Shown here: in pieces, positions 1 through 7,481 of the stretch
How positions within the stretch are numbered: the first letter of the stretch is position 1
Layout of the letters: every line of letters starts with the position of its first letter
NCBI RefSeq assembly: GCF_900143695.1
Contig: NZ_FRFE01000022.1
Location: 1-64,000 of the forward strand
DNA length: 64,000 nt
From: Desulfopila aestuarii DSM 18488
GTDB lineage: Bacteria > Desulfobacterota > Desulfobulbia > Desulfobulbales > Desulfocapsaceae
Direction of reading: 5' to 3'
Program-made: the position numbers and the translations under genes
The notes under the pieces: model-generated
What the model saw: only the letters and a program-made list of their open reading frames with translations
Database searches by the model: none
What the model was told of the DNA's origin: nothing

Positions 1-240
1 GGCTTTGGACATGTCCCTATCATCGATAAAAATGGACGTGGAAAAGATGTCTTACCTATGGCTCCTCACGAAGCGGAGCGCTATAAAATTCGCTCCAGCG
101 TGGAACGGGCAAACAGCCGATTGAAAGAAGATTTTGGTGCCAACAACGTCATGGTCAAGGGGCACGCGAAGGTGTCCCTCCACCTGATGTTTGGAGTTAT
201 CACATTATTTTCAGATCAACTTTTACGGCTGCTTGGTTAA
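1..240 (+). mobile_element. IS transposase, C-terminal part (cut by window edge)
   Basis: The reading frame is open from base 1 and ends at a TAA at 238-240. The visible 79 residues look like the end of a DDE-type IS transposase: a conserved RSSVERANSRLKEDFG stretch, whose glutamate would be the last residue of the DDE triad, followed by a hydrophobic helix ending QLLRLLG. The 5' part lies outside the window, so I cannot say whether the element is complete or which IS family it belongs to. A truncated nucleotidyltransferase gene lies just beyond it on the other strand (289-429), which suggests the element interrupted that gene. Terminal inverted repeats could not be identified from one end alone. 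Confidence 0.75.
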
Positions 241-288
241 GTTGTCAAAGATCAATTTGTGGCCACAGTGCAAAGCCTCACGCTCTGG

Positions 289-429
289 TCATTTTGCAAG
301 AGGCTCACTATGTGAATGCTGTTCGTCTCTTTCAGCAGACCCAAACAATTCCATACCCTTAACATGGTATCTCTTTATGAGTTCAGGTTTCAGGGCCTGT
401 AATGTTTCTAGAATTTCTAGTTTTGACAT
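289..429 (-). pseudogene. MNT-type nucleotidyltransferase, truncated 5' remnant
   Basis: This 46-codon frame starts at ATG 429 with a GGAG five bases upstream. It reads like the N-terminus of a minimal nucleotidyltransferase (MNT/MntA antitoxin class): MSKLEILETLQALKPELIKR, then YHVKGMELFGSAERDE. Family members carry GSxARG at this point followed by SDIDILVEF. Here the arginine-glycine part is degenerate (GSAERDE) and the frame stops where the catalytic Asp-x-Asp should be. The break is about 50 bases from the end of the IS transposase gene, so truncation by insertion is the simplest explanation. The product would be inactive. Confidence 0.6.
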
Positions 430-441
430 TGTCTCCATCTT

Positions 442-573
442 TCATCTCTCCAATTCGATGAAACAGAAACGGCGAAGAGTTACAGGATCATGGTATCTCA
501 CAGCTATCTCTCTGTCGAAAGATACTCTGGCAATACGCCCCTCGTAAGGGTTGCCTTTTTTATGAAAAATCAA
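442..573 (-). pseudogene. Unidentified gene fragment upstream of the MNT remnant
   Basis: An open frame of about 43 codons ends 12 bases before the MNT remnant. It contains the protein-like stretch NPYEGRIARVSFDREIAVRY and ends CFIELER. In frame, a stop lies a few codons above the TTG at 573 and there is no good ribosome site, so this looks like the 3' end of a broken gene rather than a short complete one. The close spacing to the nucleotidyltransferase resembles a toxin-antitoxin-like pair, but I do not recognise the family. Confidence 0.3.
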
Positions 574-599
574 GTTAGTAGAAATTTATCATATTTTAA

Positions 600-657
600 T
601 GATAAGGGCTAGGGGGTAAGGAATTAGGTGTGAGGGGTAAGGGGTTGGGGTTAGCGC
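600..657. repeat. Degenerate TAAGGGG/GTGAGGGG-type repeat
   Basis: G-rich on this strand, with repeated units such as GGGGTAAGG and GTGTGAGGGGTAAGG. Reverse-complement relatives (CTCCTCACACCTAACC and CTCACCTCTCACCTAACC) occur between genes near 3015-3057 and 48757-48795. It codes for nothing visible and appears to be a dispersed low-complexity intergenic repeat. Confidence 0.45.
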
Positions 658-670
658 ACTGTAGCCTTAA

Positions 671-886
671 TCATATTGCTTCTCGTACATAGATCTGGCA
701 GCCAACACGATCGATATGCTCAATCAGTGCCTTTTCAGAAATGCTCTCATAATGAATTATGTCAAAGAAGTAGGGAAGAGAAGACTCCTCGTTGAGAGCA
801 TAGGAAAGACCACTCACACATGACTGCTCGATTGCCCTGCCCTTTATGGCTATATCGATATCCTGCTGTGAGAGGCCATATTTCAT
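671..886 (-). pseudogene. Nucleotidyltransferase-fold protein with internal deletion
   Basis: The 71 residues begin MKYGLSQQ and end with a typical nucleotidyltransferase tail (LPYFFDIIHYESIS, then EHIDRVGCQIY). Proteins of this family are about 100 residues long and carry a GSRAKG motif followed by GSDIDL. Here SQQ is joined directly to DIDIAIKG, so roughly 30 residues including the glycine-serine nucleotide-binding motif are missing without loss of frame. The ATG overlaps the stop of an upstream 39-codon frame (ATGA), as in two-gene nucleotidyltransferase/HEPN units. The product is unlikely to be catalytic. A short complete protein of another kind is less likely. Confidence 0.5.
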
Positions 887-1002
887 TGGCTGGCCTTTTC
901 GCTGAAGTCACGGTGAAGTTTGGCTAACACCGGAAAATAGAGATTACGTATTTTTTGCTCCGCCAGGGACAATGGGGCCAGGATCAATTGAATTGCTCGC
1001 AT
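883..1002 (-). pseudogene. Short frame coupled to the deleted nucleotidyltransferase (possible partner remnant)
   Basis: A 39-codon frame (ATG 1002) ends in ATGA with the next gene. Its end, LAEQKIRNLYFPVLAKLH, resembles the last helix of HEPN/HI0074-type substrate-binding partners, which normally precede such nucleotidyltransferases. It starts only 39 bases after the leuA stop and is far too short for the family, so only a 3' piece seems to remain. The assignment rests mainly on context. Confidence 0.25.
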
Positions 1003-1040
1003 TGTGATTGACACCGACCCCAATTTCCTCCCTGACTTTT

Positions 1041-2720
1041 TTACTTTTTGCGATTCAATGCACTGAGCACCGCCTTTATCGAAGCAACGATGATATCGGT
1101 ATCGACCCCGACGCCCCAGGCTTTATGGCCTTCCGGTTTTTCAATTTCGATATAGGCTGCGGCTCGGGCGGCGGAACCGCCGTTTAAGGCGTGTTCATGG
1201 TAGCTGCAGAGAGTGAATTCGCCGGTGATGTCATTTTTCATGGCGGAGCAGAAGGCATCGAGAGGGCCGTTGCCCTTGCCGGTAATGGTTTTCACCTCTT
1301 CGCCGATACGCACTTCCGCCTCGATCAGGGCTGAAGACAGTTTCTCAGAATCGTCGATATGGCGTTTGATGACATTGAAGCCCTTTAATGAATAGGGTGT
1401 TCTGGCTGTGAGATATGTGGACTCGAATGCTGCAAAGATTTCTTTCGACAGCAGTTCACGCCCTTCCTTGTCAGTCAGCTGCTGGACAATGGTACCGAAC
1501 TCAGGATGCATGTTCTTCGGCATTTTATAGCCAAACTCTTTGTCCATGATATAGGCAACGCCACCCTTGCCGGACTGGCTGTTGATCCGGATAATCGACT
1601 CGTATGTTCGACCAACATCAGAGGGATCGATGGGCAGGTACGGAACCTCCCACAGACCTGAATCGGTTACTTCATAGGCTGTCATGCCCTTGTTAATGGC
1701 ATCCTGGTGGGAGCCTGAAAAAGCGGTATAGACCAGCTCGCCGGCATACGGGTGACGCGGATGAATGGGAAGACGGCAGACCCGCTCATACACATCTACC
1801 AGTCGATTGATGTCGGAAAGATCAAGCTTGGGATCGACGCCCTGGGTGAACATGTTGAGCGCAAGGGTCACGATATCGACGTTACCTGTACGTTCGCCAT
1901 TGCCAAAAAGTGTACCCTCCACCCTTTCGCCACCCGCCATAAGGGCCATTTCGGTTGCCGCCACCGCACAACCGCGATCGTTATGGGCATGAAGACTGAT
2001 AATGGCCGCTTCACGGTTCGACATATTATTACAGAACCACTCGATCTGGTCGGCGTAGATGTTTGGCGCAGACAGTTCCACCGTCGCCGGAAGATTGAGG
2101 ATCAGCCTGTTATCCTTGGTCGGCTTCATCACCTCCATTACCGCCTCGCAGATCTCGAGAGCAAAATCGAGCTCGGTGCCGGTAAAGCTTTCCGGTGAAT
2201 ATTCGTAGCGAAATTTCGTCTCGGGGTATTTCTGCTCTTCTTCTTTTAAGAGTTTTGCCCCTTCCACCGCCAGAGCAATAATCTCCTTACGGTTCATCTT
2301 GAAGACGGTTCGGCGCTGCAGGGTGGAGGTGGAGTTATAGATATGAACAATGACCTCTTTCGCCCCACGGATTGACTCATAGGTCTTACGGATAAGATGC
2401 TCGCGCGCCTGGGTCAGCACCTGTATCAGCACATCATCGGGGATGAGGTTTTCCTCAATCAGGGTGCGGGTAAACTCGAACTCCACCTGGGATGCTGATG
2501 GAAAACCGACCTCGATCTCCTTGAAACCCATATCTGTCAGTAGTTTGAACATCTCCAGTTTCTTCTGCAGGCTCATGGGCTGAATGAGTGCCTGGTTGCC
2601 ATCACGCAGGTCAACACTGCACCAGGTGGGGGCTGTGTTGATAGCCTTATTCGGCCAGGTGCGCTGGGGCAGATCGATCTTGGGAAACGGGCGATATTTT
2701 TTCACTGCTTCTGGGTTCAT
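1041..2720 (-). CDS. leuA: 2-isopropylmalate synthase (long, LeuA2 type)
   Basis: Condenses acetyl-CoA with 2-oxoisovalerate, the first committed step of leucine synthesis. At 559 residues it is the long form. The TIM-barrel opens with SVDLRDGNQALIQPM (residues 35-49), which holds the metal-binding aspartate, and has the HAHNDRG metal motif near residue 245. The C-terminal part from about residue 430 (EVRIGEEVKTITGKGNGPLD) is the leucine-binding regulatory domain. ATG 2720 is supported by GGAG eight bases upstream. The gene has its own promoter and a leader-peptide attenuator just upstream (2763-2985), so it is likely controlled by leucyl-tRNA supply as well as by feedback. It is divergent from ilvB, which makes the precursor pathway. 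Confidence 0.97.
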   Translation of the reverse strand: MNPEAVKKYRPFPKIDLPQRTWPNKAINTAPTWCSVDLRDGNQALIQPMSLQKKLEMFKLLTDMGFKEIEVGFPSASQVEFEFTRTLIEENLIPDDVLIQVLTQAREHLIRKTYESIRGAKEVIVHIYNSTSTLQRRTVFKMNRKEIIALAVEGAKLLKEEEQKYPETKFRYEYSPESFTGTELDFALEICEAVMEVMKPTKDNRLILNLPATVELSAPNIYADQIEWFCNNMSNREAAIISLHAHNDRGCAVAATEMALMAGGERVEGTLFGNGERTGNVDIVTLALNMFTQGVDPKLDLSDINRLVDVYERVCRLPIHPRHPYAGELVYTAFSGSHQDAINKGMTAYEVTDSGLWEVPYLPIDPSDVGRTYESIIRINSQSGKGGVAYIMDKEFGYKMPKNMHPEFGTIVQQLTDKEGRELLSKEIFAAFESTYLTARTPYSLKGFNVIKRHIDDSEKLSSALIEAEVRIGEEVKTITGKGNGPLDAFCSAMKNDITGEFTLCSYHEHALNGGSAARAAAYIEIEKPEGHKAWGVGVDTDIIVASIKAVLSALNRKK

Positions 2721-2762
2721 TTGCGTTCTCCTTCGTTATGCGCAGACGATGAATCTATCGGC

Positions 2763-2794
2763 AAAAAAAAAGCCGCGGTCTAAAAGACCGCGGC
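2763..2794 (-). terminator. Attenuator terminator in the leuA leader
   Basis: On the minus strand a perfect 10-bp stem (2785-2794 with 2772-2781, GCCGCGGTCT and its complement) closes a three-base loop and is followed by nine T residues (2763-2771). It lies between the leucine-rich leader peptide and the leuA start. Ten bases of its 5' side (TGGCCGCGGT, 2787-2796) are exactly complementary to ACCGCGGCCA inside the leader coding region (2843-2852), giving an alternative antiterminator. This is the classical amino-acid attenuation layout. Confidence 0.9.
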
Positions 2795-2825
2795 CATATG
2801 GGAAGCTCATCAAAGAAAAATTGGA

Positions 2826-2897
2826 CTACACTCCCCCTGCACTGGCCGCGGTGCGCATCGATAGACCGAGTAGTAGGTTGAGTAGCAGGTTGTTCAT
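2826..2897 (-). CDS. leuA leader peptide, 23 aa, seven Leu in codons 4-12
   Basis: ATG 2897 is preceded by AGGGA. The peptide starts MNNLLLNLLLGLSM and ends ASAGGV with a TAG at 2826-2828. The leucine codons are CTG, CTA, CTC, CTA, CTA, CTC, CTA. The later codons (R, T, A, A, S) are written in the stretch that can pair with the terminator. A ribosome stalled at the leucine codons would leave that stretch free to form the antiterminator. A ribosome reaching the stop would cover it and let the terminator fold. Too short for routine gene callers. Confidence 0.9.
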   Translation of the reverse strand: MNNLLLNLLLGLSMRTAASAGGV

Positions 2898-2957
2898 TTT
2901 TCCCTGTTGATGTTCAGATTATTAACAGTATACTGCGAACTTGATTCGTCCGGATAA

Positions 2958-2985
2958 ACTAAACTCGAACGACGAGAGTTGTCAA
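2958..2985 (-). promoter_or_regulatory. Promoter of the leu leader and leuA
   Basis: On the minus strand a perfect -35 box TTGACA (2980-2985) is followed after 16 bases by TTTAGT (2958-2963), a 4/6 match to the -10 consensus. Transcription would start near 2951, giving a leader of about 230 bases that contains the leader peptide and the attenuator. Confidence 0.6.
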
Positions 2986-3062
2986 GCGGCTTTTTTCCAT
3001 TGTGGCTCGCCACCACCCTTTACCTCTTCTACCTCGCTCCTCACACCTAACCTCCTTGATGG

Positions 3063-3091
3063 TTGACATCAAGATTATTGACATATATATT
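3063..3091 (+). promoter_or_regulatory. Promoter of the ilvB operon
   Basis: TTGACA at 3063-3068, 17-bp spacer, TATATT at 3086-3091. Transcription would start near 3098, leaving an untranslated leader of about 177 bases before ilvB. No leader peptide start is present in that stretch. It does contain a 7-bp inverted repeat (ACCGGTT and AACCGGT), which is too weak to call a terminator. Confidence 0.65.
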
Positions 3092-3274
3092 CACAGACTC
3101 AACGGTATTTCACCGGTTTCACAGCTCATCTCAACCGGTTTTGTCTTCGGAATTTGCAGAGGCTTCACCAACGAACGAAGCGGAGCAGAAAAAAGCAAAC
3201 ATTTACCACCACGAATAGCTTGATTTTACGGCGTTTATCCGTGCAATCGGCGAGTCATACATGAGGAACACGTA

Positions 3275-4975
3275 ATGGGAAAAATTACCGGCGCCCAGGC
3301 AATCATCAAGTGCCTCCAGGAAGAAGGTGTAAAAACAATATTCGGATACCCCGGCGGCGCTGTCATCGATCTGTATGATTCGCTGATGGATTCCGACATT
3401 CATCATGTGCTGGTCCGCCACGAGCAGGGCGCAGTCCATGCCGCAGATGCCTTCAGCCGCTGCACCGGCGAGGTCGGAGTTGCCCTGCTGACTTCCGGCC
3501 CCGGCGCCACCAACGGTGTTACCGGCATTGCCACTGCCTATATGGATTCCATCCCGCTGGTGGTTTTGACCGGCCAGGTGCCACGGCACCTTATCGGCAA
3601 CGACGCCTTTCAGGAGGTTGACATTGTCGGTATAACCAGGCCCTGCACCAAGCATAATTACCTGGTCAGCGATAAAGACGATATCGTCTCGATTTTACGA
3701 GAGGCGTTCTATATTGCCAGAACCGGACGCCCCGGCCCGGTCCTCGTCGACCTGCCCAAGGACCTGGTGGCAAGCCTTATCACCTACCCCGAAAAAAAAC
3801 CTATCAGGATGCAGAATTACCAGCCGACCTACGAGCCGCATATCGGCCAGATCGCCAAGGCCTGCAAACTGATCATGAAGGCGAGAAAGCCGGTGTTCTA
3901 TGTCGGCGGCGGCGTCACCCTTTCTGATGCCGGCGGCGAACTGACCGAGTTGGCCAAGAAGCTGAACATCCCGGTTACCATGACCCTGATGGGTCTCGGC
4001 TCTTTCCCCGGCAGCCACGAACTGTCTATGGGCATGCTCGGCATGCATGGCTCCTACACTGCCAATATGGCTGTTTCCCAGTGCGACCTGCTCATTGCGG
4101 TAGGTGCCCGCTTTGACGACCGGGTTACCGGCAAGCTCGACGAGTTTGCCTCGAACGCCAAGATTATCCATATAGATATTGACCCGACCTCCATCAGCAA
4201 GAACGTCAAGGTCGATGTCCCCATCGTTGCCGACTGTCGCTATGCCCTCAGGGCGATGAACAAGTGGTTCGACGCCGAAGATAGCTTCAGCATTGCCGAA
4301 GAAGCCGCGCGGCATGAGCCGTGGTTCAACATCATCAAGGAGTGGACAGAACAGCACCCCATGACCTACAAGGATGATGACACCGTCATCAAGCCCCAGT
4401 ATGTCATCCAGATGCTTGATAAGCTCACCAACGGTGATGCCATCATCACCACCGAGGTCGGACAGAACCAGATGTGGGCCGCTCAGTTTTACCATTTCAA
4501 CAAGCCACGCCATTTTATTACCTCCGGCGGACTCGGCACCATGGGTTTCGGACTGCCAGCCGCCATCGGCGCGCAAATGGCCTTTCCGAACAAGACGGTC
4601 ATCGATGTTGCCGGTGACGGCTCGATCCAGATGAACATTCAGGAGCTGGCCACGGCCAGGCAGCAGGGGCTGCCGATCAAGATTGCCATTCTCAACAACA
4701 ACTTCCTCGGTATGGTTCGCCAGTGGCAGGAACTGTTTTACAACCGGCGTTACGCCTCGACCGTGATGGATATCGCTCCCGACTTTGTCAAATTGGCCGA
4801 TGCCTTTGGCGCCGTCGGCTTGCGAGCCACCAAGAAGAGCGAGGTTGAAGCGGTAATCAAGGAAGCACTGGCAACTGACAATACGGTGGTCATGGACTTT
4901 CAGGTAAATCCGGAGGAGTCGGTGTATCCGATGGTGCCGGCGGGGAAGTCGGTCGCCGACATGCTTCTTGTTTAG
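3275..4975 (+). CDS. ilvB: Acetolactate synthase large (catalytic) subunit
   Basis: ThDP- and FAD-dependent enzyme making 2-acetolactate (valine/leucine) or 2-aceto-2-hydroxybutyrate (isoleucine). The 566-residue protein has the usual three domains: N-terminal ThDP pyrimidine domain with the activating glutamate in VRHEQGAVHAADAF (near residue 50), a central FAD-binding domain, and a C-terminal ThDP diphosphate domain with VAGDGSIQMN and the closing NNN (about residues 445-478). The regulatory subunit ilvN follows after a 161-bp gap that contains a strong hairpin. The neighbouring leuA on the other strand uses valine-pathway carbon. ilvC is not in the window. Confidence 0.97.
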   Translation: MGKITGAQAIIKCLQEEGVKTIFGYPGGAVIDLYDSLMDSDIHHVLVRHEQGAVHAADAFSRCTGEVGVALLTSGPGATNGVTGIATAYMDSIPLVVLTGQVPRHLIGNDAFQEVDIVGITRPCTKHNYLVSDKDDIVSILREAFYIARTGRPGPVLVDLPKDLVASLITYPEKKPIRMQNYQPTYEPHIGQIAKACKLIMKARKPVFYVGGGVTLSDAGGELTELAKKLNIPVTMTLMGLGSFPGSHELSMGMLGMHGSYTANMAVSQCDLLIAVGARFDDRVTGKLDEFASNAKIIHIDIDPTSISKNVKVDVPIVADCRYALRAMNKWFDAEDSFSIAEEAARHEPWFNIIKEWTEQHPMTYKDDDTVIKPQYVIQMLDKLTNGDAIITTEVGQNQMWAAQFYHFNKPRHFITSGGLGTMGFGLPAAIGAQMAFPNKTVIDVAGDGSIQMNIQELATARQQGLPIKIAILNNNFLGMVRQWQELFYNRRYASTVMDIAPDFVKLADAFGAVGLRATKKSEVEAVIKEALATDNTVVMDFQVNPEESVYPMVPAGKSVADMLLV

Positions 4976-5008
4976 ATAACGTCCATCAGCACCTCACCTG
5001 CTCACGAT

Positions 5009-5048
5009 CAGACTGTCCTGCATATTAGAAATATAGCAGGACAGTCTG
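5009..5048. other. 13-bp inverted repeat between ilvB and ilvN
   Basis: CAGACTGTCCTGC at 5009-5021 and its exact complement at 5036-5048 enclose a 14-base AT-rich loop. No T-run follows on either side, so it is not a standard intrinsic terminator. It could be an mRNA-stabilising or processing element that sets the ilvB:ilvN ratio. Confidence 0.5.
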
Positions 5049-5136
5049 CTTGCGAACATCTGAGGCACTGCTGAACGTTACGGGAAATGGATTGAAAGAA
5101 AAGCAAATAGCGTTTTTGACTGCATAGGATATCTTA

Positions 5137-5625
5137 ATGAAAAATCATACAATTTCCGTACTCCTGCAGAATAAGCCGGGAGTTCTTTCGCGGGTGACCG
5201 GTCTGTTCAGCGGTCGGGGATATAATATTGAAAGTCTCTGTGTGGCGGAGACCCTCGATCCTGGTATTTCCTGTTTGACCCTGGTGTCGAAAGGTGATGA
5301 GCAGATTATTGAGCAGATCACCAAGCATCTGCACAAGCTGATCGATGTGATCAAAGTCACCGATATCAGTGAGAAGGAGTATGTCGAGCGCGAAATGGCC
5401 CTTATTCGGGTCAAGGCTGAAGCCGCCACCCGGGCCGAGGTGTTGCGGGTCATCGACATTTTCCGGGGCAAGGTCGTCGACGTCAGTGCGCGAAGCTATG
5501 CGGTGGAAGTGACCGGTACCGCTTCCAAAATTCAGGCGGTCATCGATATTCTGCGCCCCATCGGCATCAAGGAAATCATCCGCACCGGAACCATTGCCAT
5601 GGCCCGCGCCGACAAGAAGAAATAA
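5137..5625 (+). CDS. ilvN: Acetolactate synthase small (regulatory) subunit
   Basis: The 162-residue regulatory partner of IlvB. It has an N-terminal ACT domain (HTISVLLQNKPGVLSRVTGLF, residues 3-23, with GRGYNIESL following) that binds valine for feedback inhibition, and the conserved second half (KVVDVSARSYAVEVTG, about residues 112-127) that contacts the large subunit. The length matches the long IlvH class. ATG 5137 is preceded by AGGA. Confidence 0.95.
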   Translation: MKNHTISVLLQNKPGVLSRVTGLFSGRGYNIESLCVAETLDPGISCLTLVSKGDEQIIEQITKHLHKLIDVIKVTDISEKEYVEREMALIRVKAEAATRAEVLRVIDIFRGKVVDVSARSYAVEVTGTASKIQAVIDILRPIGIKEIIRTGTIAMARADKKK

Positions 5626-5759
5626 TTTTTCAACTGTCGTTATCGGCTGTTTTCATTACAGAACAATATATTCTGCAATGGATCGGTGGTTGAGAATGTC
5701 AACGGTGTAATTGCACCGTCTCCAGCCCCGCTTATTTTACGACGTACATAAGGATTTCA

Positions 5760-6422
5760 ATGCTATCACCCCAGATCCCAGTCGCAAAAGAAGGTTATCC
5801 GTTTATCGGTTTTGCTGCATTTGCCACCCTAGTCTTCGCCGTTTTATCCTATGATTTTACAGCATTGCTTTGTCTTGCGCTGACGACTTTTATTCTCTGT
5901 TTCTTCAGGGATCCCGAACGTTTTGTACCCGCAGACGAGGACCTGATGGTATCTCCGGCCGATGGCAAGGTCATCATCGCCGAGACAGTTACCGATGAGA
6001 CCTTCACTGGCGGCCAGGCTTTTAAGGTTTCGATTTTCATGAACGTCTTCAATGTCCATGTCAATCGCAATCCCATGAGCGGCACTGTGGAAAAGGTCAT
6101 CTACCAGCCGGGTAAATTCTACGCCGCTGACAGCGTGAAGGGTGCCCTGCAGAATGAGTATTGCGCAGCCGTACTCCGTACACCAGCAGGTCAGAGAATG
6201 GCCTACGTACAGATGGCCGGACTTATCGCCCGCCGCATTGTCTGCTGGCTCGAACCCGGAGACGAGGTCAAAAAAGGGTGGCGATTCGGCCTTATCCGTT
6301 TTGGTTCACGGGTCGACCTCTACTTGCCGCTGGAATCAGAACTCATGGTACATGTCGGCCAGAAAGTCCGGGCTGGTGAAACAGTGATTGCCAGACTCTC
6401 CCAAGCACCGTCGACCGACTAA
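5760..6422 (+). CDS. psd: Phosphatidylserine decarboxylase proenzyme (short form)
   Basis: Converts phosphatidylserine to phosphatidylethanolamine in the inner membrane. The 220 residues match the short class, which lacks the E. coli N-terminal extension. Two hydrophobic segments lie at about residues 18-50. DPERFVP and SPADGKV are conserved, as is the MNVFNVHVNRNP block. Self-cleavage would occur at the Gly-Ser of RFGSRVDLYLP (about residues 180-182), the serine becoming the pyruvoyl cofactor. An AGGA precedes ATG 5760. It is followed by a terminator and pssA, which supplies its substrate. Confidence 0.95.
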   Translation: MLSPQIPVAKEGYPFIGFAAFATLVFAVLSYDFTALLCLALTTFILCFFRDPERFVPADEDLMVSPADGKVIIAETVTDETFTGGQAFKVSIFMNVFNVHVNRNPMSGTVEKVIYQPGKFYAADSVKGALQNEYCAAVLRTPAGQRMAYVQMAGLIARRIVCWLEPGDEVKKGWRFGLIRFGSRVDLYLPLESELMVHVGQKVRAGETVIARLSQAPSTD

Positions 6423-6450
6423 ACGACACCATCCGACCTTTTCCGGAAAA

Positions 6451-6484
6451 GCCCGCAGATACTCTCGGATATCTGCGGGCTTTC
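6451..6484 (+). terminator. Intrinsic terminator after psd
   Basis: An 11-bp perfect stem (GCCCGCAGATA, 6451-6461, with 6470-6480) closes an 8-base loop and is followed by TTTCC. The short T-run makes it moderate in strength. pssA may therefore be partly separately transcribed. Confidence 0.65.
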
Positions 6485-6653
6485 CTGTTAAGACGCATGC
6501 CATCTTCCTGCAACTTCCTTATCTTACCCGATCACCCCTGTTTGCAGACCTGAAAACTTTGCCTTTTGTTCATCCATCCTGTATAGTTTCATACACAACC
6601 GTCGACAGCATACCGTCGAAAATTTCATATTATTTCCAGAGGGTTCTGACTCC

Positions 6654-7427
6654 ATGCAAAACGCTGAACAGGAAATGAGCACGAAATTTTATCCGCTGCC
6701 CTGCATGTTCACCATCGCCAGCCTGTTCTGTGGTTTTTATTCGATTATCGCATCGATAAAAGGTGACTTTTTTGTTGCGGCCACCGCCATCATCGTCGCC
6801 GCCGTTTTTGACGGCCTTGACGGTCGGGTCGCCCGAATGACCAACACCACCAGCCTGTTCGGCAAGGAGCTGGACTCGCTCTGCGATGTCGTCTCCTTCG
6901 GGGTTGCTCCCGGTATCCTGGCGTACTATTGGGCTCTTCTGCCGTACGGGCGCTACGGCTGGCTGGCCGCCTTTCTCTATGTGGCAACAACCACATTGCG
7001 GCTTGCCCGTTTCAATTCCCAGAAGACAAGCTCGAAATACTTTACCGGCTTGCCATGTCCGGCTGCCGCCGGTACGCTATCGGCCAGTGTTCTCTTCTGC
7101 AACTTCCTCGGTCTTGAAGAAGCGGTAACCCATATTTCCCTGTTGCTGCTTGTCTACCTGCTCTCTTACCTGATGGTATCCAATCATCGTTATCACAGCT
7201 TCAAGCAGCCGCCGCAGGCCGGCAAAATACGTACCTTTCAACTGATGGTCGCAGCGGTACTGGTATTTGTGCTGATTGCCGCCGAACCACAGGTGATGCT
7301 CTTTGTCCTCGCAGTTCTTTACGTGCCCTCCGGTCCACTGTACGGCATTTTTCGCCTCATTCGGCGCCGGTCAGCCCGCCATGAAGAGGCTGAACCCGTA
7401 AAAGAACATTATCGCGATACACCGTGA
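6654..7427 (+). CDS. pssA: CDP-diacylglycerol--serine O-phosphatidyltransferase
   Basis: Makes phosphatidylserine from CDP-diacylglycerol and serine, feeding Psd. The CDP-alcohol phosphotransferase signature is complete: DGLDGRVAR, then LFGKELDSLCD (about residues 52-80), matching the DGxxARx8Gx3Dx3D pattern. Further membrane helices follow to the C-terminus. The 257-residue length fits the membrane-bound Bacillus-type enzyme. Translation could begin at ATG 6654 or at the in-frame ATG 6675 (MSTKFYP); I keep the longer form because neither has a clear ribosome site. Confidence 0.93.
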   Translation: MQNAEQEMSTKFYPLPCMFTIASLFCGFYSIIASIKGDFFVAATAIIVAAVFDGLDGRVARMTNTTSLFGKELDSLCDVVSFGVAPGILAYYWALLPYGRYGWLAAFLYVATTTLRLARFNSQKTSSKYFTGLPCPAAAGTLSASVLFCNFLGLEEAVTHISLLLLVYLLSYLMVSNHRYHSFKQPPQAGKIRTFQLMVAAVLVFVLIAAEPQVMLFVLAVLYVPSGPLYGIFRLIRRRSARHEEAEPVKEHYRDTP

Positions 7428-7481
7428 CTGTTTTGCTCACGCCTCTTTCAACCAACATCTCTTAACCTTCTGTAAATACTC

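Noticed and set aside
191-547. 118-codon plus-strand frame overlapping the transposase end
   Set aside because: It has no ribosome site and the opposite strand contains the recognisable MNT remnant.
3058-3223. Ile-containing open frame before ilvB as an ilv leader peptide
   Set aside because: It begins upstream of the likely transcription start (about 3098), contains no dense run of branched-chain codons and is not followed by a terminator.
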